NCBI GenBank assembly: GCA_026686845.1
Contig: JAIVEN010000021.1
Location: forward strand, 10,744,001 to 10,808,000
Origin: Adenanthera pavonina
Lineage: Eukaryota > Streptophyta > Magnoliopsida > Fabales > Fabaceae
Length of the DNA: 64,000 nucleotides
Direction: 5' to 3'
Below are positions 36,974 through 50,045 of this stretch, piece by piece. How positions within the stretch are numbered: position 1 is the stretch's first letter; every line of letters starts with the position of its first letter. The translations under genes and the position numbers were made by a program. Under the pieces are notes generated by a model. That model saw nothing but the letters and a program-made list of their open reading frames with translations, had not been told where the DNA came from and did no database searches.

Positions 36974-38270
36974 ATGGCTGGCTTTGGAGAAAGCATACTT
37001 CCTGAAGGGAACAACACTAATAGACCACCAGGCTTCAGTGGAGAACATTATGGGTACTGGAAGATGATGATGCAGATTTACCTCCAATTAATTGATCTTG
37101 ATATCTGATCAGTCATTGAGAAAGGAGATTTTGTCCCAATGACTCTAACTGAAGATGAAAGACACAAAAAGAAGCTAGAAGCAGAGTGGAATGAGGAAGA
37201 CAGAAGGAGAGTCCTGCTAAGTTTCAAAGCAAAGCATTGTTTAGTCAGTGCCCTAAACCAGGACGAATTCTACAGAGTCTCACAATGCTCTTCTGCAAAA
37301 GGGATGTGGGACACTCTGTAGATTGCACATGAAGGAACAACTGGGGTAAGGAGAACAGACTAAACACATGCATTGGAGAGTATGAAAGCTTCAGTATGAC
37401 TGAAGGGGAAACTATAAATGAGCTGCAAAAGAGATTCACCCTCGTTGTGAATCAACTGAAGAGCCTGGGAAAGGAGTACACTCAATCTAAAAAAGTAAGA
37501 AAGATACTCAGAGCTCTCCCTCTGGAATGGTAGCCCAAGGTGACAGCAATAGAGGAAGCCAGAGAAGAATCAATGGCCTCTGTCACAGCTCTTTTCGGCA
37601 GCCTTGACGAGTATGAAGGAAAAATGAAAGCTCTCAAGGAAGTTGGACAGGACAGAAAGAAGAAAGGCCTAGCCCTTAAAACTGCTGAACAAAATGAAGA
37701 AGAATTTGACGAAGGAGATGAGTTGGATGAAGAAACTCTAGCTATGATGGTCAGAAAATTCAGAAGATTCTACAGTAAGAAGAAGAACAAGAGATTCTTC
37801 AAGAAGGGAGCAGCTGGTGAAAGCAAGAAAGAGGCAAAAGGGCCTGTGACTTGCTATGAGTGCAAGAAGCAGGGACACATCAAATGGGATTGTCCTCAAT
37901 TCCTCAAAAAGTAAGAAAAAGATAAGAGAGTTGCTGACAAAGGAAAGAAGAAGAAAGCATACATCTTATCAATATGGGGCAACAGCTCAGATGAGAAGGA
38001 AGAGGATGAGGATGAGATTGCCAACATCTGCCTGATGGCACTTGCTTCTGAAGAAGCTGAACCCTCATGCAGCAGTGATCAGGAAGAAGAGGTATATGAA
38101 TCTGAACCTTCCCATTCTGAGTTACTTGATGCATTTCATGAGTTTCATGATGAGTTTATTAAAATTGCTAAAGAACTAAAACTGGCAAAGAGAAAGATTA
38201 ATAAACTGAAATCTCAAAGCAACATTTCTGAAATTACCTCTCTACCTACTGCTGAATCTGTTTGATGTAC
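36974..38270 (+). pseudogene. SIRE-type gag remnant
   Basis: It starts with MAGFGESILPEGNN, then the copia gag text PPGFSGEHYGYWKMMMQIYL. A CCHC zinc knuckle is at about 37851-37892 (CYECKKQGHIKWDC), followed by an acidic, Lys-rich tail. In-frame stops or frame changes occur at about 37106, 37319, 37531, 37912 and 38263. A second knuckle-like motif (CHFCNKKGHISSSC) lies at 38602-38643 in another frame. The product would be the nucleocapsid protein. Confidence 0.85.
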
Positions 38271-38780
38271 TTCATGCATTGAACTAAAGCAAACTAATGA
38301 TTACTTAGTAAAAAACATGTCAAGGCTCACTAGAGGTAAAGATATGTTGTTTGCCTTGATGGGGAGTTAAAGAATATCACAAGGAAAAACTGGTCTTGGC
38401 TATGATCCATGTGGTGTCAAGGAAAAGATTAGGAAGAAAAACCAGAATGCATACATGAGACATTTTGTGCATGCTGAGAGCAACAGAAAGAAAGATCACA
38501 TGTCATCTCGCATTGAAACATATAATCAACCAAAGCATGCAAGACAAAAGTATTATCTGCATTGTTTTCTACCTGCTTCTCAATCTAGTAGTCCCTTCAC
38601 TACCTGTCATTTCTGTAACAAAAAGGGACATATTTCCAGTTCTTGTGCTTTGAAGAAAAATGGACTTGGCAGGAAAGTTGAATAGATTCCCAAAGTTGCA
38701 TCTGCATGTAGGGAAAAATCTACTGACCGAAAAGGACTCAAGCAAATTTGGGTACCTAAAAGGAAAACATAAACATTGTT

Positions 38781-41700
38781 TTGCAGGTCTGTCTCAAAGC
38801 TAAGAAGAGCAACAAATGGTATATGGACAGTGTTTGCTCAAGTCACATGATTGGTGATAAGGAGAAGTTCATCACCCTTAGAGACAAGAAAGGAGGAAAG
38901 GTGACCTTTGGAGGTGATCAATATGGCAAAGTTGTTGGTATTGGCATTGTGGGCAAAAATCTGGAAACATCTATTAAAGAGGTGCTATTTGTGATTGGCC
39001 TCAACCACAATTTGCTGAGCGTGAGTCAGACCTGTGATAAAGGAAATTGGGTGCTGTTTGACTCAAAGTTTTGCCTGGTCATCAGAAAAAATGATCACAA
39101 AGTAATCATCAAAGCTCAAAAGGATGGTAACTATTATACTATTGATCTTGATGAACTTCCTCCCTTGGATTCTGTATGTTTAATTAGTCAGGATAATGAT
39201 AGTTGGTTATGGCATAGGAGATTAGCTCATGTTAACATGAATCAATTGTCTAAACTGGTTAAAAATGAACTAGTAACTGGCCTGCCAAAAATATCTTTTG
39301 AAAAAGACAAAGAATGTGATGCATGCATAAGAGGGAAACAAATTAAATCATCTTTTAAATCTAAAAATGTAATTACCACAACTAGACCACTTGAATTGCT
39401 GCATATGGACTTAATTGGACCATCTAGGGTGAAAAGTCTCGGTGGTAATCTGTATGTGCTTGTAATTGTAGATGATTACTCTAGATTCACTTGGACATTA
39501 TTTCTCTCCTCTAAAAGTGATAACTTTGATGCATTTGTAACCTTAGCTAAGAAAGTGCAAAATGAGAAAGGTATTTCTATTGTGTCTATCAGGTCAGACC
39601 ATGGAGGAGAGTTTGAAAATGCATACTTCCTGGAGTACTGCAATGAGCATGGGATTGACCACAACTTCTCAGCTTCGAGGACCCCTCAACAGAATGGGGT
39701 AGTAGAAAGGAAGAATAGAACTATTGGAGAGATAGCCAGAGCTATGCTGAATGAGAAGGAACTCTCTCAAGTGTTTTGGGCTGATGCAGTAAATACAGCA
39801 AGCTACATCATAAACAGAGCCTACATCAGACCAATCCTTGGGAAGACTCCATACGAGCTGTACAAGGGAAGAAAGCCAAATCTGTCTCATCTCCATGTGT
39901 TCGGATGCAAATGCTTCATTCACAACAATGGGAAAGAAAATCTGGGTAAGTTTGATGCCAAATCCGATGAAGGTATATTTCTGGGCTATTTTAGTAGGAG
40001 TAAGGCATATAGAGTTTATAATAAAAAATCAAATGTGGTATAAGAATCTGTGCATGTGGTTTTCATTGAAAATGAAACTGTTTCAAAACATGTTACTAAT
40101 GAGGATGATCTTGCTTTCAATGTTGAAAAACTGGGCATTTCTGATAAAAGTAAAACTGAACCTCCAAAGATATCTGAATCTGTTAACATAGAGGAAGATA
40201 TCCAGGAGAAAGAGTTTGATGAAGAAAATAATGAAGAAACATCTCAAGAACTCCCTAGAGCTTGGAGATATCAAAGGAATCATCCTGTTGATAAAGTGAT
40301 AGGGGATGTTCAAGAGAAAATCAAAACCAGAAAACAGTTAAGGGACAAAATGCTAAACTGTGCTTTCATTTCACAAATGGAACCCAAATGTGCTGAAGAA
40401 GCCTTAACTGATGATTACTGGATTTTAGGTATGCAAGATGAACTAAATCAGTTTGAAAGGAATCAAATTTGGGATTTAGTGCCTAGGCCCAAAAATCATC
40501 CTGTCATTTGTACCAAATGGGTTTTCAGAAATAAACTTGATGAATCTGGAACAATAATCAGAAATAAAGCTAGATTGGTTGCTAAAGGGTATAATCAGGA
40601 AGAAGGGATTGATTTTGAAGAAACCTTTGCACCAGTAGCTAGATTAGAAGCTATAAGAATACTGCTAGCATATGCATGCATGAAAAATATTTTACTGTAT
40701 CAAATGGATGTAAAGAGTGCCTTTCTAAATGGGTATATCATGGAAGAGGTTTATGTAGATCAACCTCCAGGTTTTGAGGATTCTACAAAACCAAACCATG
40801 TTTATAAACTGAAGAAAGCTCTTTATGGTTTAAAACAAGCCCCTAGAGCATGGTATGAGAGACTGAGCAATTTTCTAACTGAAAAGGGGTTCAATAGAGG
40901 CAAAGTTTACACAACTTTGTTCACTAAGAAAGAAAATAAAGATTTACTAATTGTTCAAATCTATGTTGATGATATTATTTTCGGTGCTACTAATGAAACT
41001 CTTTGCAAGAAATTCTCTGAGTTAATGCAGGGAGAATTCGAGATGTCCATGATGGGTGAACTCAACTTCTTCCTTGGACTGAAAATCAGACAGCTTGATG
41101 ATGGTATCTTTCTCAGTCAATCCAAGTATCTAAAGGAGCTGCTAAAGAAGTTTGGAATGGAGAATGTCAAGGCAATAGGAACACCTATGGCTACTACAAC
41201 CAAACTGGACATGGATGAGAATGGGAAGATGTTTAACATTACTCAGTACAGAAGAATGATTGGATCCCTGCTGTACTTAACTGCCAGTAGACCTAACATT
41301 ATGTTCAGTGTCTGTATGTGTGCAAGGTTCCAATCATGCCCCAAAGAAACCCATGCAACAGCTGTGAAAAGAATTTTTAGATATCTTATTGGAACATCAC
41401 AGATGGGTCTTTGGTATCCAAAAGGCAATGGAGAAGATCTCAAAGGATACATTGATGTTGATTTTGCAGGATCCAAAACTGAAGAAAAAGCACAAGTGGA
41501 ACTTGTCAGTTTCTTGGAGGATCCCTGGTTTCATGGTTCAGCAAAAAGCAAAACAGTGTGGCCCTATCCACTGCAGAAGCTGAGTATGTTGCTGCTGGAA
41601 GCTGTTGTGCCCAAGTCATCTGGATAAAGCAGCAGCTTGAAGATCTTGAGATTAAAATAAAAGAGATACCAATCATGTGTGACAACCAAAGTGCCATAAA

Positions 41701-41911
41701 TATCACCAAGAATCCTGTCATGCATTCAAGGACGAAACATATTGAAGTTAGGCACCACTTCATAAGGGATCACGTTCTGAAAGGAGAAGTTAAGCTGGAG
41801 TACATCCCAATAGAGGATCAAGTTGCTGATATACTCACAAAGCCTCTATCAGAAGACAGGCATTGCAAAATCAGGAGAGAATTGGGTATGGTAAATCCCA
41901 ATGAACTGTAA
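38781..41911 (+). pseudogene. SIRE-type pol remnant (protease, integrase, RT, RNase H)
   Basis: The protease active site reads DSVCSSHM at about 38827 instead of the usual DSG. GAG-pre-integrase has WLWHRRLAHVN. The integrase has an HHCC remnant and the core DLIGPSRV, VDDYSRFTW, SDHGGEFEN and PQQNGVVERKNRT. An in-frame TAA at 40041-40043 separates it from RT. RT spans about 40430-41200 with KARLVAKGYNQEEGIDFEE, MDVKSAFLNG and YVDDIIFG intact. A frame change near 41490 separates RT from RNase H, which ends at 41911 (SRTKHIEVRHHF, ADILTKPL). Two lesions plus the protease change make it inactive, but most domains are well preserved. Confidence 0.9.
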
Positions 41912-42893
41912 GTTATTCTCGTGCAATCTTGTTTTTAAAGGTTAATTCTAACTTTAGCATCGGAGTTTGTTTAATTTAAGTTGTAGGTGCTCCTCACAAG
42001 ATTCAATAGCAATAAACTTGAAGATTGGAGCACACCAAAATGGAACAACCAGAAAATGCAGTAAATGATGAAAATCCTAAGTTCTGGATCCATTCTGTAA
42101 GTTTTTAAAGATGATATTCGTATTTTAAATATGTGTTAGACGTATTTTGCTTCACAAACTGTGTTTTTGATCTAGTCAACGTGGTCAACATTCGAATTTT
42201 AGTTGACCAACAGACGAACTTTGACCTGTTACGCTTTGGAACAGTTCTCAGTGATGCCTCAAAATTCGTCTGTTGAATCTTGGAAGTTCGAATTTTCAAA
42301 AATAAAAATTTCAAAGTTATGGTTGTCTATCACTGTTATACGAATTATCACTTCTTAACATACGAATGTTGGACAACTTTCACAAAATTAAGAAATTCGA
42401 ATTTCTAACTCAAAATTCGTGTGTTGAAACATGCTCCTCAATGTTGAATCTTTGAAAGATGAAGTTTTGTATGCTTAATTCGTCTGTTGCTTGATGGTTT
42501 GTTGGCTACTTGGTATTTGCCTTTAAAAATTCGAACTTTGTTGAAGCAAAGTTCGTCTGTTGATCTTGTTGTATTTTATCCAAGCCTCTGTTAGATGAAC
42601 TTTCAGATGAAAATTCGTCTGTCAGTAAGCTTTGCTGAATGGTTTAACTTGTAACTACCCGAAGTTCAAATTTTGACCTTTCAAAATTCGTCTATCAGAT
42701 GGTTACTTACGTTAAACCCGACGGTTTTCCAAAGAACAGACGCAACCCTATTCTTAACTTCTCTGAGTCTGTTCTGATCCTCTCATCAATTCTCTTAAAT
42801 CCTGCCCAAAAACCGTCGTTTCCCACCGATTAAACTTCCTTTCGCATCCTATAAACCAATTCTAAGCCACATTCAGCAACATTCATCCGAAAA
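41912..42893 (+). repeat. pol-to-ORF3 spacer carrying the LTR-type palindrome array
   Basis: From about 42120 to 42720 the same words found in the LTR recur (AAATTCGAATTT, CAGACGAACTTTG, AAAATTCGTCTGTTGA, GTTGACCAAC), although the rest does not align end to end with the LTR. It ends just before the ATG of the envelope-like ORF. Confidence 0.7.
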
Positions 42894-45010
42894 ATGGCGA
42901 GAGTCAAGAATCCTGGTGCAGGGAAAGCTGGAGCTAGGCTAAAGAGGATAGTGAAATCTCAATATGCTACCAAGGAAGGAGAAAAATCTAAGAGAAAAGT
43001 CAAACCCAGTAAGGCAACACCTTCCAAATGCCAAAAATCAACATCCAAAGCAGATTCACAGAAAGCTAGACCCTCCTCACAGAAAACTGCAGAACCTTCG
43101 GTCCCTGTTCTTGCTGATGCTGCTGTTGCTTCCTCTGCTTCCTTCAGTACAGAATCTGGAGAGTACCAACTAACTACACTGCCACTCTGGAGCACTCCTC
43201 AGATTCAAGAAGAATATTCAACTAAGTTTGCCAACAAAAAGGTAATCAAGCCTCACTTTGTGAACATGGAAGAATTTTTGATATCTAACAACTTTGATGC
43301 TCCAATATGGTTGTTAAGATATAAGAATCTGTTGGAAATTGCGGAGAGGTATGACGATGAAGTAGTAAAGATATTGTATGTCTCTCTTCAATACAATAAC
43401 AAGAAGATGAAATGGGAGGTCAACTTGAGATCAAGGACCATTAGGTTTGCTGATGAAACATTCAACGAGGTGCTGGAAATTCCAGGACAAGATGGGCTCA
43501 AAATTGACATCACTACCTCTGGGTACATGGATGAGGCAGATACTACTGATGAAGAAGGTGGGCCATTTCTGAACTACAAGGAGAGCACTATTCTGAGGAC
43601 ATTGTTCAGAAGAAGGGAAAATTGGCCATCCATAAACGTATTGAAGCCTATAGACCTCAGTGTTCAAGTGAGGATCCTGCACTACATAGTATCCAGGATC
43701 ATATTCAACAAAGGAGGCAGCTTCAATCTGATAACCAGGGCAGAGGCACATGTCATGGCTGCAATCATGCTTGGGACACTGATTAATATGGGACACATCA
43801 TTCTCCAACGCATGATCAAGGCAAGAGATCAGAGAAAGGATTCCACACTCCCCTATGCAGCAATTATTTCAAGAATCCTACAGTATGCTAGGATTCAACA
43901 CATTGAAAAGGGAAAAGGAAAACTCACAGAGGCATTCAAAGAAGAGGAACTGCAGCGGATGGGCATTGAAAGAGATGAAGGAAGATGGGTTGGAAAGGGA
44001 GCAGGAAAATCTGAAGATTTGTTCTTTGTTGCTGATGCCTCCCTACAGCAAGAAGGCACCTCTGAGACTCCTGGTAGATCTGTACCTCAACCTTCTCAGC
44101 CAATCTCATCTCCATCCAAGCCCACTCATATTCCTTTCACCCCCTCCTCACGGGCCAAGCCAACCAAGATCACTGAGTTGTATGACAGTTTGTCTACACT
44201 CATTCTCAGTATCCGGGATGAGCATAATGCTAAATTTACTCATCTGCAAGATCAGATCCATTAGTTGGCTGTGAACATGAAGGTGGTGGCTAATGCTTAT
44301 GAAGAGATCAGAAGTGCAATCCCTACCACATCAGTTCCACCTCAGCCTGGTGTCCCTGAGCCTACTCTGTCTCCCAGTCCTGAGCCATCTAGTCCCTTTG
44401 AGATGGCATCTCCTATTCCTGGTGTTGAAGCACAGGAAACTGAACCTCTAGCAATGAGGCAAGTCCTGGTCCTCCTTTGGACTATGGCATAGAGGAAGAG
44501 GGTCTTCAGGAATCAAGCCCTCATGAGCCTACTGAAGCAGAAGCTCAGGATTCTATCCTGTCCACTCAAGAGACTGAGCAAGTTGAGCAGCTAATAGCAA
44601 CCATCTCTGCTTCACAATTTCTGCAGACTGCCCTCAATGAGGAAAGGAGCATTGTGCCTGTTGTTGATTTTGAAGTTATTGCTCACAATGCTCTACTGCA
44701 AGCTCAAAGGAGAAGGCTTGAAGAAATGTTTCCTCCTGCTGAACCAGCTCCTCCCTCTCTTGCTGCTTATGGGCTCTCAGAGGAACAGAGAGCTCAGTTA
44801 GCTCTTTCTAGGCAGGAAATGCAAGAGCTGCTTGAGATCTCTGATGATGAAGAAGCAAGTCCTGAGCCTGCGGAGCCTCCTGCACCAGTCCAGTCAGAGA
44901 TTCCTTTTGCTCCTGTGCCACTTCGAGCTATTCCTGTCTCTCAGATCTCTCCTCCTGTTGATTTTGTTAGCCTTCCTGATGATGCCAAAAAGGGGGAGAA
45001 GACTGAGTAA
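42894..45010 (+). pseudogene. SIRE envelope-like third ORF, two lesions
   Basis: The first 456 codons (42894-44261) are open, stop at TAG 44262-44264, and continue in the same frame to about 44460. After a frame change the reading runs from about 44465 to TGA/TAA near 45010. The N-terminus is Lys/Ser/Pro-rich (residues 1-90). A central alpha-helical domain at about 100-370 contains FVNMEEFLISNNFDAPIWLL and RSRTIRFADETFNEVLEIPG. The C-terminal part is Pro/Glu-rich. No signal peptide or clear transmembrane segment is visible, so a membrane envelope role is not supported by what can be seen. Similar ORFs are known after pol in SIRE-lineage copia elements and elsewhere as plant transposon proteins of unknown function. 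Confidence 0.75.
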
Positions 45011-45392
45011 ACTGGAAAGTCTGCTGCTGCTGAGCAATCTGGGAAAGGGAAGACATACAGCAAGAAGACCAAGTCCAAGAAGAAATGATTGAAGACTTGT
45101 TTAAATCTTAGGCTTGAGTCCTCTTATAGTGCCTTATGTTTCTGTTTCTGTTTTAAATGTTTGCATTTTGTATTTTGTATTAAGAACTTTGATTAATTTT
45201 ATCTCCGTAAAGCTTAAGTATTGAAATGAATGAATTTCTCGGTTGCAATGATTTGTGCATATTACTCTTTGAATATCTTCACTTGATCTGCTGTATATGA
45301 TATCTTTTGAAATATAATGCATATGTTAAGGGGGGAGCTTGTAAAAGCAAACCCAAGTACTAATCCAGTTTGTAAGTTGTTTTGTCATCATC

Positions 45393-45406
45393 AAAAAGGG
45401 GGAGAA
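45393..45406 (+). promoter_or_regulatory. Polypurine tract of the SIRE-type copia
   Basis: AAAAAGGGGGAGAA immediately precedes the 3' LTR and is the expected plus-strand primer site. Confidence 0.85.
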
Positions 45407-47251
45407 TGTTGAATCAAGAGTTTTGATGATTCCAAACCAGCATGCAAGAGCTTAGATTGAAGATATAAAGGAGCTCAAAGTGTTTCAAGTGAAGGATTTC
45501 TAAGTAATTGCTACTAGATCTACTGTAGGATCTTTAGCTTTAGTTATGAATGGGTAAAAGCTTTTGATTTGAGGAAAAGATGTTTTTAAACCTTGATTTT
45601 ATGTTAAATCTTGACTTATTTCAAAGATACCCACAAACAGACGAAGTTTGAAAATTTAAACTGAACTGGCATGTTGGAAATTTGAACTTTGCCTTAGGAA
45701 ATTCGAATTTCGGGCTAAAACTGAACAAGTTTGAAAAGATGTCTATCTGTCAGACGAATTTTCTTCTCCAAAATTCGAATTTTCATCTAAGTCTGAAAGA
45801 AGCCTTTTAGTGACAGACGAACTTCAGATCTTCAAAATTCAAATTTTAGGTAAAATGCAGTTTGAGAAAACCAAAGAAATTCGTCTGAAATAATCTGAAA
45901 TCAAGATGAAATTGAGTTTCAAAGAATACTATCTGACAGACTAACTTTGGCTTTCCAACATTCGAATTTTCGTATAAGTCTGACAGTGGCTTCTTTGAAA
46001 CAGACGATATTGGAGTCTTCAAAATTCGAATTTCAGACAAAACACAACTTATGAAAATAGAAGAAATTCGTCTGAAACAATATTAAAGTTCATCTGAGAT
46101 CAAGAATAATTTAAGTTTCAAAACTGTTTTCTGTCAGATGAACTTGAACATTAAAATTCGAATTTCAGAAGCTAAGGTTGTGAGTCTGTTAAAATGAAAT
46201 ATTGACATATGAATGATAGAGTTTTGTAACTTTGAATGTTAAAATTAGTCTGAAAAGAATCTCTCTGACTGACGAACTTCACTCTTTCAAAATTCAAATT
46301 TCGAAGAAAGTGAACTACTGTGCCTCCTTGAACGTTCTACAGACAGACGAATTTTGGGGTTCCAAAATTTGAATTTCGAAGGCACTGTAGAAAATTGAAA
46401 ACATTGTTCACTCTTAACCGAAAAATTTTCTTCTTGAAAATTCGTATGTCACATTGTGAAAATATTTTGTAAGTTTCAAAATTCGAATTTCACTTCATGA
46501 ACAGACGAACTTCGTGCTGTAACATTGGAAGCTTTAACCTTCGGTTCCTTCGAAATTTGTCTGTTGACCAACCAAAATTCGAATTTCAGTATGTCAGAAA
46601 CATTAAATGTGGTTGGTAAACAGATAGTTTTTCAGAGTAACCATTGAATAACTTTCCCAACGAATAGATTTAGCCTCTAACGGATAGTTAAGGCCAAAAT
46701 CTATAAATACAACATCATTTGAAGTTGTGGGTAACGAATCAAACTTGTATATACCGAATTTCTGCCAAATCTTCTTCTCAAAAGCTTTTAACCTCTCAAC
46801 TTCAATATCTGTAATTTAACCTTCATATCTACTCTACTCAAGAGAGTTATATCTTTGTAAATAATCTACTCTTCATCTGGAAGATAGATTTACTTGTGAG
46901 GGGAAATCACAAGGGGATTGGAAAGCACATTGTAGAAGTGCTTAGAGAGATTGAGAAAGCTCTAGAAACAGAGCATACTTGTTGTACTGTGGCATTAGCA
47001 AGAAGCCCGTTGAATTCTTGCTGTATAGTGAACAATCTCAAGAGTTGTCTTGGGGACTGGACGTAGGTCAAGTGGATAGACTGAACCAAGATAAATTACT
47101 GAGTCTTCCTCTCCTTATCTTTACTTTTCAGCTTGCTCTGTTTTATACGTTGCTTCCATTACACTGTGCTATCTTCACCCATTTCACTTTGTGCAGAAAA
47201 ATTTCAATCTTCCCAATTCACCTTCCTCTTGGGAAGTCAGCCTTGCTAACA
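45407..47251 (+). repeat. 3' LTR of the SIRE-type copia
   Basis: 1845 bp, near-identical to 35073-36918. About 11 differences were counted by eye over the first 370 bases, mostly transitions. It carries the same palindrome array. Confidence 0.9.
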
Positions 47252-48300
47252 CATAACTCCGGATTTTAACAGTAAACTTGATGACCAGACTCTTACCCAT
47301 CATCTAAAAGTACAAATCCAAATCCATAGAGCAGAGCAGACCCAAAAGCAACTATGGCAACCCTTCATCACTAAATGATCTATCATCTTCAAGATCATGC
47401 GGTCAACCTTGGGTTCCCAAACTCCACAACAAATGCCATGTATATGGTATCTAATCAATCTGACATATCAGTGGTTCAAATTCCAAGGAGAATTCCTAAA
47501 GAGGAACTAGCTCAGATTATGCCTCTTCAGTGGATAAACAATTATGAGAAAGAGTTTTACTCTTCTCGAAGGGGTGTTCATATTACAGAGCAACCTGTTC
47601 TCGAAAGACTCTCGGATGGAACTGTCAAATCCATATTCAAAAGGCCTAATCAAGGTCCTCCTTTTTGAGGACAGATCTTAACCATTAATCCAGCTTATAA
47701 ACACAAGGAGAAATTTTCTGTGTACTCAGTAGATGCCAAAGCCAAACCGTGTTTTGTTGGGAAAATCCATGGTCATTTTATCTGGGATCATGCACTAGAA
47801 GAATGTGATCCTAATTGCATATGTTCTAATTAGGATAACTGGATAGGACCAGAGGAAAACCTTAATCATGTTCCTTTGGGAGATTTAATGCAAAAACCGT
47901 GTTGCCACCATCACAAACGCAACCAGGACAATGATGCAGATCATGGTTCAAAACAAACCTTATCTCAAAGAAAAAGGTGGGTCGCTTTCCACAAACCACC
48001 CCCTCCAAAACCTGCTACCTTCCATGATTTATTTAGAGTTAGGTCATTCGGACTTAGCTTCTTCTTTTTTCCCCACTGAAACCTCAGAACAAACTGATAA
48101 GACTTTTTATCCTCAACCAATCATCAAATCTATTCTAAAAAAACCGTTGCAAACCTTGCCATGTATTGCCATGATCAGACCTACTTATGAGGATGATTTT
48201 CCTCCTCTAGAAAGGAGAATCAACGAGTCAGCCAAATATTCATCTCAACCATTCATCCAAGCTAATCAGACGACTCCTCAAGGTCCCAAAATTACTTCCT
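47252..48300 (+). pseudogene. Pararetroviral movement-protein module, displaced 3' part and following region
   Basis: Viral reading resumes directly after the copia 3' LTR, in the frame that was open on its left side. It meets a stop near 47378 and then continues in another frame at 47375-47668. Further open pieces run to about 48302 (47876-48079 and 47931-48302) in shifting frames. The region links movement protein to capsid in petuvirus-like genomes. It is broken several times. Confidence 0.65.
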
Positions 48301-50045
48301 AGTTAGAAGAAGTTATGAATTGGCAGTTTGAGAATGCAGTTAGTCAAAATAAAGTTCTTCATCGAATCAACACACGACTAGATCAACTCCATAACAAGAC
48401 AGATGTTTTTTCTCATCGCCTAGATTCCCTTGATGAATAGGTCAAGAAGTTATATATCAATTATTCTATCAGAGCTTAACAGCTTGATAAAGAGCTTAGA
48501 GAATTCATTGATACTTGTTATATGGGTCCCCAGTTTGCAAAAGAGGAACAAGAATTGAGACAAATCAAAGAAGAATTGAAAAGAATTGAAGTAGATATTT
48601 CCAAACCCTCTTCAAAATATTCCCATGATCCATTTTTTCAAACACTTATATTCACATTCCACCATAGCTTCCTTCCCATCTTCAACAACCAGATAACCTT
48701 TTCAGATGACACATCCAATCCACAGACAAGCTAGACAGGCCAAACAAATCTCCTCCACAAAAATTCAAACAAATCAGTTAGATCAGTTTACTTATACCCA
48801 GGAACTATAGACCACATATCCATCTACATCCTATATTCCAGATCCTATTCCTCTTACAAAGTTTTTACAAATCAAAACTCCTCCATCCTCGCCAAAACAA
48901 CAACAACCACCCCGTCTTTCTCAAAAGACAAATCCATAGCTACTATTCGCCAACTTTCTGAATCATTTGCTATATCTGACTCAAATCATTATGATGATGA
49001 ATACAATTCAAGTTCTGACATGTCAGATTCATCTCTTCAGTCTCATCATGTTCCAGCCATGTTTATGGTAACTCCGGATCCATAGACATCTAATCAACAA
49101 GAATCCTTTACTCTTATTGTTGAGGATCCTACAGAATCCACTCCTGGATTATATTCCCATCATAAGCTAGCTAATGGTCCATACTTTACTTTTGATGATC
49201 TTCCTCCTCATAGATGGAGGGAGAAGATGCATGAATTTGGTGCTTAGATAGATGTTCAAATGAATGAGCCAGATGCTAATCTTCATGATGTATTGAGCAA
49301 TTTTCTCTCGAGAATAACTGGTAATCTCAGAGAATGATTCACAAGTTTAAGTAAATATCAAAAGCTTCAGATGTCTCAGTATGATATTTCTACATTTTTG
49401 GGAATTTTACATCAGGAATTCATTGGTAATTTTAGTATCATTGATAAAAGAGCAAAACAAGAATTTTTTGAGATGAGATATTGTTCTCTTGATCATAGTG
49501 ATTTACAGAGACATTTTAAAAGAATGTCAGAAAAGTATTACATTCTTGGAGGCGCTAATAATGTTAATCTTAGGCATGTTTTCATTGCCTCTCTTCCTAA
49601 TGAGCTTCAGCCAAAATTACAGAAAGCTCTCAATCCCCTCAACCGAGAAATGTCACAAATAACTCTGGGTGAAATTTTTCAACTTGCATTAGCATCTCTT
49701 GACTGATTATGTGAACAACAGAAGTTTGTTAAAAATGTTCTGAAGAGCAAAGCTAATTTGTACAAAGTCTGTAAAAGACCTTATTTACAGATCAAGTACA
49801 AAGATAAGATTACTTGCTCATGTTCCGCAAAGAAGAAGTCACATTTTTTTAGATTCTCTCTCAAGAAGAAAGGTTTTCCCAGAAGATGATGAAAACCATT
49901 CAGATTCTTCAAAAAGAGAGCATCAACCTCCAAAAAGTTTGACCGATGTTACATTTGCTGCCAGAAAGGACATTACACCAAAAAATGTCCTAATAAGTCA
50001 AAAAGAGATGTTAAGATGCTTTTCACTGTTCAAAAGACATTATCT
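48301..50045 (+). pseudogene. Pararetroviral capsid-like region with CCHC zinc knuckle
   Basis: Open pieces at 48522-48734 and 49371-49706, the latter helix-rich like caulimovirus capsid. They are followed by a Lys-rich basic stretch and a CX2CX4HX4C zinc knuckle starting at 49947, which is the usual C-terminal end of a capsid protein. Many stops intervene (for example at 49707-49709 and around 49890). Confidence 0.7.

Larger units (their letters stand above)
35073..47251 (+). mobile_element. 12.2-kb SIRE/Maximus-type Ty1-copia element with an envelope-like ORF
   Basis: LTRs of 1846 and 1845 bp enclose gag, pol in copia order, a third ORF after pol, and a purine tract. Flanks are catag (35068-35072) and cataa (47252-47256), a 4/5 match to a 5-bp target duplication. 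Long LTRs and a post-pol ORF are hallmarks of the SIRE lineage. Each coding part carries at least one stop or frame break, so the copy is not autonomous. LTR divergence by eye over the first 370 bases is near 3%. It sits inside the pararetroviral movement-protein region and is therefore younger than that insertion. Confidence 0.9.
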
